In this document: piece after piece, positions 7,975 through 13,007 of the stretch | Layout of the letters: every line of letters starts with the position of its first letter | How positions within the stretch are numbered: the first letter of the stretch is position 1 | Source: Bifidobacterium breve | GTDB lineage: Bacteria > Actinomycetota > Actinomycetes > S36-B12 | Length of the DNA: 13,007 bases | Reading direction: 5' to 3' | Assembly: GCA_945885645.1 (NCBI GenBank) | Contig: CAMCYV010000026.1 | Location: 1-13,007 of the forward strand | Program-made: the position numbers and the translations under genes | Notes under the pieces: model-generated | The model's input: the letters and a program-made list of their open reading frames with translations, nothing else | Database searches by the model: none | What the model was told of the DNA's origin: nothing

Positions 7975-8853
7975 ATGTCTCGACGCGGTTTGATCCTGTT
8001 CCTGAGCTTGGGCCTGATTTGGGGACTGCCCTATTTGCTAATAAAGGTCAGCGTGGAATACCTCTCCCCGGAGGTAATCATTTTCCTTCGAGTTTTCCTG
8101 GCTGCGATCATTCTGCTGCCGGTCGCGATTAAGCGTGGCTACCTGCGTGAACTCACAGGACATTGGAAATGGGTCTTCATCTTTGCAATCATCGAGATTG
8201 CATTCCCATTTGGTTCACTCACTTTTGCTGAGCTCAAACTGAGCAGTTCCGTGACCGGATTGATGATTGCCGCGGTGCCCATCGTGGCCGCGATCATTGC
8301 GTGGCGATTGGGAATTGACGAGAGGATCACCGGAATTCGGGTCGTTGGCCTCGGTGTTGGAATTCTCGGCGTTGCCGCCCTAGTAGGCCTTGATGTGACC
8401 GGCGCCGAACTTATTTCCGCGGCGCTTCTCATTATTGCGGTGGTTGGGTATGCCTTGGGACCCATCATTGTGTCCCAGAAACTTTCAGAGGTTCCCGCCC
8501 TGGCCGCGATTGCCATGGCCATGGTCATTAACTCGGTTATCTACGCTCCATTTGCCTTTCTCCATCGACCGACGCAATCCGTCCCTCTCAACGTCTGGCT
8601 TGCAGTGGCCGTACTCGGTGTGGTCTGCACCGCTCTCGCTTTCATCTTGTTCTTCTCATTGGTGGCCGAAGTTGGACCTTCGCGAACCACTGTGATTACC
8701 TACATTAATCCAGCCGTCGCCGTCATTCTTGGTGTCCTGGTTTTGAGCGAACCCATCACATTAGGGCTGGTAATTGGTTTCCCACTGATCCTGCTGGGGT
8801 CCTACCTAGCAACGCGTAAAGCCCCCACATTTGAGAGTGAACCGATCGGCTGA
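7975..8853 (+). CDS. EamA/DMT-superfamily transporter
   Basis: Integral membrane protein of 292 residues, the standard length for the two-repeat EamA family with ten membrane segments. Hydrophobic helices run almost without break from residue 5 to about 285. The first repeat begins with LGLIWGLPYLLIKV and LSPEVIIFLRVFLAA, and the second covers roughly 150-285 with TYINPAVAVILGVLVLSEPIT, the typical end of the second EamA unit. Members export amino acids, metabolites or drugs, and the substrate cannot be read from the sequence. No Shine-Dalgarno is visible before the ATG; a TAGTGT lies six bases upstream, so the mRNA may be leaderless. It diverges from the octT-like gene and converges on the aldehyde dehydrogenase. 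It is not part of the conserved core order and is probably an accessory insertion. Confidence 0.9.
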   Translation: MSRRGLILFLSLGLIWGLPYLLIKVSVEYLSPEVIIFLRVFLAAIILLPVAIKRGYLRELTGHWKWVFIFAIIEIAFPFGSLTFAELKLSSSVTGLMIAAVPIVAAIIAWRLGIDERITGIRVVGLGVGILGVAALVGLDVTGAELISAALLIIAVVGYALGPIIVSQKLSEVPALAAIAMAMVINSVIYAPFAFLHRPTQSVPLNVWLAVAVLGVVCTALAFILFFSLVAEVGPSRTTVITYINPAVAVILGVLVLSEPITLGLVIGFPLILLGSYLATRKAPTFESEPIG

Positions 8854-8855
8854 CC

Positions 8856-8889
8856 CAATGGCGTATTTAACTACTGCGTTTAACCATTG
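8856..8889. terminator. Weak inverted repeat between two convergent genes
   Basis: CAATGG (8856-8861) pairs with CCATTG (8884-8889) across a 22-base loop, spanning the gap between the EamA and aldehyde dehydrogenase stop codons. It could act as a two-way terminator, but the stem is only 6 bp, there is no T-run, and its right arm lies in the dehydrogenase coding end. Confidence 0.15.
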
Positions 8890-10361
8890 CGCAGAGTGAT
8901 CCAGATGGTCTTCAACTCGGTGTACTGCTCAAGTGCTTCGATTCCGTTATCTCGGCCACCGAATCCGGACATCTTGTATCCACCAAATGGAGTACTGATG
9001 TCCCCTTCGGAATAGCCGTTGATCGCGACCGTTCCTGCTCGGACAGCACGAGCCATCCGGATAGCTGTCTCAAGATCATCAGTGTAGATCACTGCCGCTA
9101 AGCCGTAATCGGTTCCGTTAGCAATGGCGATTGCTTCTTCTTCTGTGTCAAAACCAATAACACTGACAACCGGCCCAAAGATTTCCTCTTGCGCAACGGT
9201 CATGCTTGGAGTCACACCATTAAGGATCGTGGGCCCAATAAACCAACCACCGGTCTCTTCGAACAACCGCTCACCACCACAGGCAACTTCAGCGCCTTGC
9301 GCCTTGGCTCCATTGACGTAACCCAAAATTCGATCCAATGCTTCTTCTTCGATTACTGGGCCAAGAGCTGTATCAGGATGTGATGGATCCCCGACAATTC
9401 GACTGTTAGCGACTTTTGCCAGAGTAGCAACTATCTCGCTACGAATTGAATTATGAACCAGAATTCGCGAGCCAGCACTGCAGTTCTGCCCGCTATTCCA
9501 AAAGCAACCAACCGCAAGTTCTTCGGCAATGGTGTCAATCTTGTTCACGCAGTCTGGCATGACTATCTGGGGGCTTTTGCCACCCATCTCCAAAACAATT
9601 TCCTTCATGTTGCTTTGCGCCGAGTAGGTGAGAAAGATTCGGCCAACCTCGGTTGAGCCCGTGAATGCAATTAAATCAACATCCTTGTGAAGCCCGAGGG
9701 CTTTACCGGCAATGTGCCCCAGCCCGGTTACTACGTTGAACACTCCGTCCGGGACACCGGCTTGGGTTGCCAGCTCAGCAATACGCAGTGTGGTCAGTGA
9801 CGAGAGCTCAGCTGGTTTCACAACAATTGAGTTTCCCGCGGCCAAAGCGGGGCCGAGTTTCCAAGCGAGCATCGCGGCTGGGAAGTTCCACGGCAATACA
9901 GCTCCAACAACACCAATCGGCTCACGAACAATCATGCCCAAGGAGTCACCTCCAGTGGGTGAAACTTTCCCAAACACTTTGTCGGCTGCCTCTGCATACC
10001 AACGCATCGTGTTGACAACATCTGGGATATCAAATGTGCGGCACTCCGTGATGGGCTTGCCGGCATCGATGGACTCGGTTATTGCCAACTCTTCAGCATT
10101 TTCTTCAATCAAATCCGCGAGCTTGAGCAGGATTACTTTGCGTTCGGCGGGTGACTTGCCACTCCAAGAACCCGATTCAAACGCTGCCCGAGCCGAGGCC
10201 ACTGCCTTATCTACATCAACGTCCGTGCACGCAGCGATGCGAGTAATCACCTGACCTGTCGCCGGCGCCAACGACTCAAAAGTCTCGCCATTTGCGGCAT
10301 CAACAAATGCTCCGTCAATGTAAGCCTGGGTGCGTACCGTTTCTGGGAGTGTGAGTGACAC
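8880..10361 (-). CDS. NAD(P)-dependent aldehyde dehydrogenase, PuuC-like
   Basis: Oxidises an aldehyde to the acid with NAD(P). With GTG at 10361 the protein has 493 residues, the normal family length; that start has AAAGG seven bases upstream. The open frame extends to 10607 but only by reading through the tRNA gene. Catalytic features are intact: PWNF with N159, the cofactor loop FTGSTEVG (233-240), LEMGG with general base E258, SGQNCSAGS with nucleophile C294, and EEIFGP (392-397). The middle (WYAEAADKVFG, MIVREPIGVVGAVLPWNFP) and the end TELKTIWITLRNG closely resemble PuuC, the gamma-glutamyl-gamma-aminobutyraldehyde dehydrogenase of putrescine breakdown. No other polyamine gene is in the window, so betaine-aldehyde or another aminoaldehyde remains possible. 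It converges with the EamA gene and is transcribed from a control region next to tRNA-Ala. Confidence 0.9.
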   Translation of the reverse strand: MSLTLPETVRTQAYIDGAFVDAANGETFESLAPATGQVITRIAACTDVDVDKAVASARAAFESGSWSGKSPAERKVILLKLADLIEENAEELAITESIDAGKPITECRTFDIPDVVNTMRWYAEAADKVFGKVSPTGGDSLGMIVREPIGVVGAVLPWNFPAAMLAWKLGPALAAGNSIVVKPAELSSLTTLRIAELATQAGVPDGVFNVVTGLGHIAGKALGLHKDVDLIAFTGSTEVGRIFLTYSAQSNMKEIVLEMGGKSPQIVMPDCVNKIDTIAEELAVGCFWNSGQNCSAGSRILVHNSIRSEIVATLAKVANSRIVGDPSHPDTALGPVIEEEALDRILGYVNGAKAQGAEVACGGERLFEETGGWFIGPTILNGVTPSMTVAQEEIFGPVVSVIGFDTEEEAIAIANGTDYGLAAVIYTDDLETAIRMARAVRAGTVAINGYSEGDISTPFGGYKMSGFGGRDNGIEALEQYTELKTIWITLRNG

Positions 10362-10387
10362 GGGGTGCCTTTCGTCGCTTTCGGGTC

Positions 10388-10415
10388 TGCACCCAAAACG
10401 TGAGTTTGTGCACCC
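10388..10415 (-). promoter_or_regulatory. Two direct repeats at the dehydrogenase start region
   Basis: The heptamer TGCACCC (plus strand) occurs at 10388-10394 and 10409-10415, start to start 21 bases, or two helical turns. On the transcribed strand it reads GGGTGCA. The upstream copy covers the likely transcription start and the other lies in the untranslated leader, a position suited to a repressor. The copy at 10388 is also part of a small dyad, GGGT-ctgc-ACCC (10383-10394). The function is inferred from layout only. Confidence 0.35.
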
Positions 10416-10416
10416 T

Positions 10417-10422
10417 AGATTA
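10417..10422 (-). promoter_or_regulatory. Putative -10 element of the aldehyde dehydrogenase
   Basis: TAATCT on the minus strand fits TAnnnT and lies about 55 bases before the GTG at 10361. The matching -35 position (10440-10445) reads AATTTT, a poor match to TTGACA, which suggests an activated promoter. An inverted repeat ends directly upstream of that -35. Confidence 0.35.
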
Positions 10423-10445
10423 CACACCGTGAGAACTCTAAAATT

Positions 10446-10476
10446 CCGATATTCAGCCCACGCGTGCAAATATCGG
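10446..10476. repeat. Perfect 8-bp inverted repeat, candidate operator
   Basis: CCGATATT (10446-10453) and AATATCGG (10469-10476) are perfect inverse copies separated by 15 bases. Inside lies a palindrome, CACGCGTG (10459-10466), off-centre by about 1.5 bases. The element lies between tRNA-Ala and the dehydrogenase, directly upstream of the proposed -35. It may bind a dimeric regulator. As a terminator for the tRNA it would be weak: the stem is AT-rich, the loop long, and the following AATTTT is a poor U-run. Confidence 0.45.
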
Positions 10477-10491
10477 TTTACGAGGAAAAAG

Positions 10492-10564
10492 TGGAGCTGA
10501 GGGGACTCGAACCCCTGACCCCCTGCATGCCATGCAGGTGCGCTACCAGCTGCGCCACAGCCCC
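10492..10564 (-). tRNA. tRNA-Ala, anticodon GGC
   Basis: A 73-base cloverleaf on the minus strand. The acceptor arm GGGGCTG pairs with CAGCTCC and contains the G3:U70 pair that identifies alanine tRNA. The D-arm is GCGC-AGCTGGTA-GCGC. The anticodon stem CCTGC/GCAGG encloses the loop ATGGCAT, giving anticodon GGC, which reads GCC codons. The T-arm is AGGGG-TTCGAGT-CCCCT. The discriminator is A and the CCA end is not encoded, because the next bases are CTTTTT. That T-run directly after the gene may help end transcription. Confidence 0.97.
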
Positions 10565-10584
10565 AAGTTAAAGCAATGTGAGTC

Positions 10585-10605
10585 GCTTTGTTGGGAGCAC
10601 AAAGC
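10585..10605. repeat. 7-bp hairpin between gpgP-like gene and tRNA-Ala
   Basis: GCTTTGT (10585-10591) and ACAAAGC (10599-10605) form a perfect stem with a 7-base loop, 14 bases after the phosphatase stop. It has no T-run on the minus strand, so it is not a classical terminator. It could protect the mRNA end, mark processing of a joint phosphatase-tRNA transcript, or be chance. Confidence 0.25.
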
Positions 10606-10619
10606 ATAGCCGTGAGGCT

Positions 10620-11270
10620 TTAACTGTCATCTCCTAGGGCTGGGACGGGAAGTGACTTGGCGTTGTATTCCTGTAGTCGCCAGGCTGGGCCGTACGGTGA
10701 ATCCTTTTCACTCAGAACCGACCAAGCACAGTTGCTCAGAACACCAAAGGCGGCCCAGTGCTCTGGCGGCAGTTCCAGCATCATGGCAATTGCTGCCCTG
10801 GCGCTACCTCCATGTGTAACGACCATCAAGGTCTCATTTTCTTTGACGTGAACAATCTCTTGGTCAATCACGGCAATCACGCGCTGGGCTACCTCCATGC
10901 GTGTTTCCCCGCCACCCGGTCGAAGATTTGATCCCGCAGCCCACGCCGCGAGTTCATCACCGTGGTTGGCGATTAATTCATCTCTGGTCTGGCCCTCCCA
11001 GGTTCCAGCATTTGTTTCCCGCAAGCCAGTGAACGTCTCAACATCAACGTTGACCAGTTCAGACAGCGCCTGCGCGGTGCGGGAGGCTCGAACTAAATCT
11101 GAGGAAATGATCCTGGCTGGTCGCAGTCCGGCGAGCAGCCGCGCTGCCTCATTTGCTTGCTCCAAACCGACTTCATCCAACGGAATGTCGGTTTGACCTT
11201 GGAAGCGTCTCTGCGCATTCCATTGCGTGCGACCGTGTCGCCAAAAAACAACCCTGCGCCCGTATGTCAT
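10620..11270 (-). CDS. gpgP: Histidine phosphatase, GpgP-like
   Basis: Branch 1 histidine phosphatase of 216 residues. RHG with nucleophile H12 is near the N-terminus, followed by FQGQTDIPLDEVG; SSDLVRASRTA (56-66) supplies phosphate-binding arginines, LRETNAGTWEG (83-93) the acid E85, and VVTHGGSARAA (150-160) the second histidine H153. The RET-x-x-G-x-W-x-G segment, GGGETRMEVAQR and the NCAW stretch match mycobacterial GpgP (Rv2419c), which removes phosphate from glucosyl-3-phosphoglycerate. The order proA, nadD, rsfS and then this gene is also that of mycobacteria. The exact substrate is inferred; other phosphoglycerate mutase-like phosphatases look similar. ATG at 11270 comes two bases after the rsfS stop, with GGAG upstream inside the end of rsfS, so the two are translationally linked. 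Confidence 0.8.
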   Translation of the reverse strand: MTYGRRVVFWRHGRTQWNAQRRFQGQTDIPLDEVGLEQANEAARLLAGLRPARIISSDLVRASRTAQALSELVNVDVETFTGLRETNAGTWEGQTRDELIANHGDELAAWAAGSNLRPGGGETRMEVAQRVIAVIDQEIVHVKENETLMVVTHGGSARAAIAMMLELPPEHWAAFGVLSNCAWSVLSEKDSPYGPAWRLQEYNAKSLPVPALGDDS

Positions 11271-11272
11271 GG

Positions 11273-11647
11273 CTAGCGCTCCAGGTTTATTGATTCAGGC
11301 AACGGAATTACTGGACAGTCTTTCCATAAACGCTCAATCGCGTAATGGATGCGCTCTTCCGCCATTTGAACGTGGACCACGATGTCGCCGTAATCGATCA
11401 GGATCCAGGTGGCTTCCCCTGCACCCTCTTTGCGTAGTCGCTTCTCCCCCGCAAGGTGCAAAGCTTCCTCGATCGCGTTGACAATTGATCTCACCTGTAA
11501 CTCATTGGCTCCCGAGCACAGGACGAAGCAATCGGTGATCACGAGTTGTTCACTCACGTCAAGGATCACAATGTCGGTGGCAAGTTTGTCGGCTGCCGCT
11601 TCCGCGGCGATTAAGGCAGAATCGATGGCACTTTGTAATGCGGGCAT
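11273..11647 (-). CDS. rsfS: Ribosomal silencing factor RsfS (Iojap family)
   Basis: Binds ribosomal protein uL14 and blocks joining of the subunits, slowing translation in starvation. With ATG at 11647 the protein has 124 residues, normal for the family. VITDCFVLCSGANELQVRSI (36-55) and GEATWILIDYGDIVVHV (77-93), then RIHYAIERLWKD, are the family hallmarks. The open frame continues upstream to 11860, but that extension overlaps nadD and has no family similarity. An AGGAAA lies upstream of the chosen ATG, at a slightly long distance. The gene follows the nadD stop by 22 bases and the gpgP-like gene follows it by two bases, the conserved nadD-rsfS-phosphatase order. Confidence 0.95.
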   Translation of the reverse strand: MPALQSAIDSALIAAEAAADKLATDIVILDVSEQLVITDCFVLCSGANELQVRSIVNAIEEALHLAGEKRLRKEGAGEATWILIDYGDIVVHVQMAEERIHYAIERLWKDCPVIPLPESINLER

Positions 11648-11669
11648 GTGGTGAAGGTTTCCTGTCTTG

Positions 11670-12263
11670 TTAGTTGATGTACAGCTTGTTGGTCTTGATG
11701 TATTCATTGACGCTGGGGGACACCAGTTCAGAGATTGATTCGTTGTTTCCAGCGGAGAGTCTGACCTGCGTGCTGGAAATCTCCCAGCCCGGTACATCAA
11801 TGAAACGGCATGGGAAGTAATCAAGTTCCTGGCTGCTCTCACCTGGTCGCGAAACAACAACCAAGCTCACACTTCTCGCAATCTCTTCCGGTTGCTTCCA
11901 CTGGGGGAAGTCTTGATAGGCGTCGGCGCCCAAGATCAGGAACCATTCGGCGCTGTCATGGGGGTGGTTAATCGTGAACTCTTGCGCGAGCTCGCGGATC
12001 GTGTCGATCGTGTAGGTGTTTCCGATCCGGTCTGTATCAACTTTGCTCACCTTCAGCCAATCATGGCCTTGGGCGGCGCGTTCACACATTGCCAATCGTT
12101 GTTCGATGCTGGCGAGAACTTCGTCACGGTGATAAGGGTTACCAGCAGGAACTAGATAGACGAAATCAAGATCCAATGTTTTTCGGGCAATTCTCGCTGC
12201 TTCAATATGGGCGAGGTGGATCGGATCAAATGATCCGCCGAGAATTCCGATCCGATATTGCAC
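11670..12263 (-). CDS. nadD: Nicotinate-nucleotide adenylyltransferase
   Basis: Joins nicotinate mononucleotide and ATP to deamido-NAD in NAD synthesis. The 197 residues match the family. The nucleotidyltransferase motif GGSFDPIHLAH is at 9-19 (H16 and H19; A18 replaces the common G), LVPAGNPYHR follows at 37-46, and ISSTQVR at 162-168 is the C-terminal ATP-binding signature. WFLILGADAYQDFPQW (107-122) is typical of NadD. The start is GTG at 12263. No Shine-Dalgarno is visible, but the stop of the small upstream ORF is only six bases away, so translation is probably coupled. A perfect hairpin within the end of that ORF lies about 20 bases upstream of the start. Confidence 0.96.
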   Translation of the reverse strand: MQYRIGILGGSFDPIHLAHIEAARIARKTLDLDFVYLVPAGNPYHRDEVLASIEQRLAMCERAAQGHDWLKVSKVDTDRIGNTYTIDTIRELAQEFTINHPHDSAEWFLILGADAYQDFPQWKQPEEIARSVSLVVVSRPGESSQELDYFPCRFIDVPGWEISSTQVRLSAGNNESISELVSPSVNEYIKTNKLYIN

Positions 12264-12269
12264 GAAGAA

Positions 12270-12419
12270 TTAACGGTCTACGTTGATCATGAGGGTGATG
12301 ATCAGTAACACAACGAGAGCCAGGAAGCCGAATCCACCAATGACGTAAGGGTTGACAACGCTCCCGCCTTCTTCACTGGCTAACACTTCACTTACTCGGG
12401 CTGCTGCTGAAAAATCCAT
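12270..12419 (-). CDS. Small single-span membrane protein, 49 residues
   Basis: A short ORF with ATG at 12419, preceded by GAGGGAG four bases away, and a TAA stop at 12270-12272. The protein begins MDFSAAARVSEVLASEE, then VVNPYVIGGFGF, followed by a strongly hydrophobic helix of about 18 residues (ALVVLLIITLMI) and a short NVDR tail. It is probably an inner-membrane protein with the N-terminus on one side and a very short tail on the other. Small single-span proteins of this type occur between proA and nadD in other actinobacteria as far as I recall; no function is known to me. It lies 41 bases after the proA stop and 6 bases before nadD, so it belongs to this operon. Confidence 0.75.
   Translation of the reverse strand: MDFSAAARVSEVLASEEGGSVVNPYVIGGFGFLALVVLLIITLMINVDR
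12284..12304. repeat. 7-bp hairpin in the end of the small ORF
   Basis: TGATCAT (12284-12290) and ATGATCA (12298-12304) are perfect inverse copies with a 7-base loop. It sits just upstream of the nadD start and might affect translational coupling. It also lies in codons for a hydrophobic helix rich in ATC and ATG, so chance is likely. Confidence 0.2.
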
Positions 12420-12460
12420 AAAACTCCCTCACTCAATTCTTAAGAGGACTCTACCGGTCC

Positions 12461-13007
12461 CTAGTTTCGGACCTGACCGTTGCCCGAGACGATATAGGTG
12501 GTGGTGGTGAGTTCGGCGAGACCCATGGGGCCTCTGGCGTGCAGTTTTTGGGTAGAAATCCCGATTTCGGCACCAAATCCGAATTCCCCTCCATCGGTGA
12601 AGCGGGTTGAGGCATTCACCATCACCGCTGCAGAGTCAACGGCCGAGGTGAAATAGGCGATGGCCTGCGAGTTATTCGACACAATTGCCTCGGTGTGACC
12701 CGATGACCACGTAAGGATATGTTCAACGGCCTCCTCGACGCTTGCGACAATTCCGGCAGCAATATCTAGCGAGTAATACTCCGCCGCCCAATCTTCGTCG
12801 TTGACCGGCGCCCAATCAACACCTGCTGATTGCGCATGCTGTTGCATCTTCGTATCACCGTGCACGGTGACCGAGCGGGCTTTGAACTCAGCAAAAAGTT
12901 TGGGTAAGAAGGCGTCCGCTACTGCTTCATGGACGAGCAAGGTCTCCGCCGCGTTGCATACGCTCACTCGTTGAGTTTTGCTATTCAGCACGATATCGAC
13001 AGCCATA
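12461..13007 (-). CDS. proA: Gamma-glutamyl phosphate reductase, C-terminal part
   Basis: Second step of proline synthesis: reduces gamma-glutamyl phosphate to glutamate semialdehyde with NADPH. About 181 C-terminal residues are visible, and the gene continues past the right edge, so the first methionine in the frame is internal. The catalytic cysteine motif is intact as SVCNAAETLLVH (the cysteine codon is at 12956-12958). Other hallmarks are EYYSLDIAAGIV, HTEAIVSNN, AVMVNASTRFTDGGEFGFGAEIGIST and KLHARGPMGLAELTTTTYIV, the typical ProA ending. The stop is TAG at 12461-12463. The gene heads the run that continues with the small membrane ORF and nadD, as in many actinobacteria. Confidence 0.97.
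   Translation of the reverse strand, partial: MAVDIVLNSKTQRVSVCNAAETLLVHEAVADAFLPKLFAEFKARSVTVHGDTKMQQHAQSAGVDWAPVNDEDWAAEYYSLDIAAGIVASVEEAVEHILTWSSGHTEAIVSNNSQAIAYFTSAVDSAAVMVNASTRFTDGGEFGFGAEIGISTQKLHARGPMGLAELTTTTYIVSGNGQVRN

Noticed and set aside
10492..10564. tRNA-Ala as an integration site for a mobile element
   Set aside because: I found no repeat of the tRNA 3' end elsewhere in the window and no integrase or phage gene.
10362..10607. N-terminal extension of the dehydrogenase frame
   Set aside because: It reads through tRNA-Ala, giving a tRNA-derived peptide (GGQGFESPQ), and lies before a GTG with a good ribosome binding site that gives the normal family length.
11648..11860. N-terminal extension of the rsfS frame
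   Set aside because: It overlaps the coding end of nadD in another frame and has no RsfS similarity; ATG at 11647 gives the expected 124 residues.
12219..12234. Palindrome CGGATCA-AA-TGATCCG
   Set aside because: It encodes the conserved GGSFDP motif of nadD, so codon constraints explain it.
1..13007. CRISPR array, insertion sequence, toxin-antitoxin or defence system
   Set aside because: No spaced repeats, transposase, terminal inverted repeats or defence domains were seen; nearly all sequence is assigned to recognisable families.

Overview
The window looks like a conserved core region of an actinobacterial chromosome of intermediate GC. This is inferred from gene order and protein sequence. 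The order proA, a small membrane ORF, nadD, rsfS, a GpgP-like phosphatase, an OctT-like SGNH protein, leuS, degV, comEA, comEC and holA follows the pattern known from actinobacteria; mycobacteria keep the same proA, nadD, rsfS, gpgP, octT, degV, comEA, comEC, holA series. I cannot assign a genus. A free-living, possibly aquatic lineage is only a guess from the moderate GC and tight spacing.

Layout. The left third, positions 1-6677 on the minus strand, is one tight run: leuS, degV, comEA, comEC and the start of holA, with gaps of about 12-50 bases. Next comes a small plus-strand gene for a secreted chagasin-like (I42) peptidase inhibitor, which overlaps tail-to-tail with an OctT-like SGNH acyltransferase/hydrolase. 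That gene diverges, across only 17 bases, from an EamA-family transporter. A PuuC-like aldehyde dehydrogenase (minus) converges on the transporter. Upstream of the dehydrogenase is a 130-base control region with an 8-bp inverted repeat and two direct repeats 21 bp apart, then a tRNA-Ala(GGC). The right end, 10620-13007 on the minus strand, is a second tight run: proA (C-terminal part), a 49-residue membrane protein gene, nadD, rsfS and a gpgP-like phosphatase.

How the genes fit together. NadD makes the NAD precursor, RsfS silences ribosomes under starvation, LeuS charges tRNA-Leu and tRNA-Ala decodes GCC. ComEA and ComEC form the DNA receptor and inner-membrane channel of natural transformation. 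GpgP and OctT are known in mycobacteria from synthesis of methylglucose lipopolysaccharide, through dephosphorylation of glucosyl-3-phosphoglycerate and octanoylation of diglucosylglycerate. Their presence here at the mycobacterial positions suggests a related glucosylglycerate or acylated polysaccharide pathway, but the other genes of that pathway are not in the window.

I see no IS element, CRISPR array, phage gene or obvious new defence system. The most useful second looks are the OctT/GpgP pair outside its usual setting, the dehydrogenase control region, several apparently leaderless promoters, and the unlisted 49-residue membrane protein.
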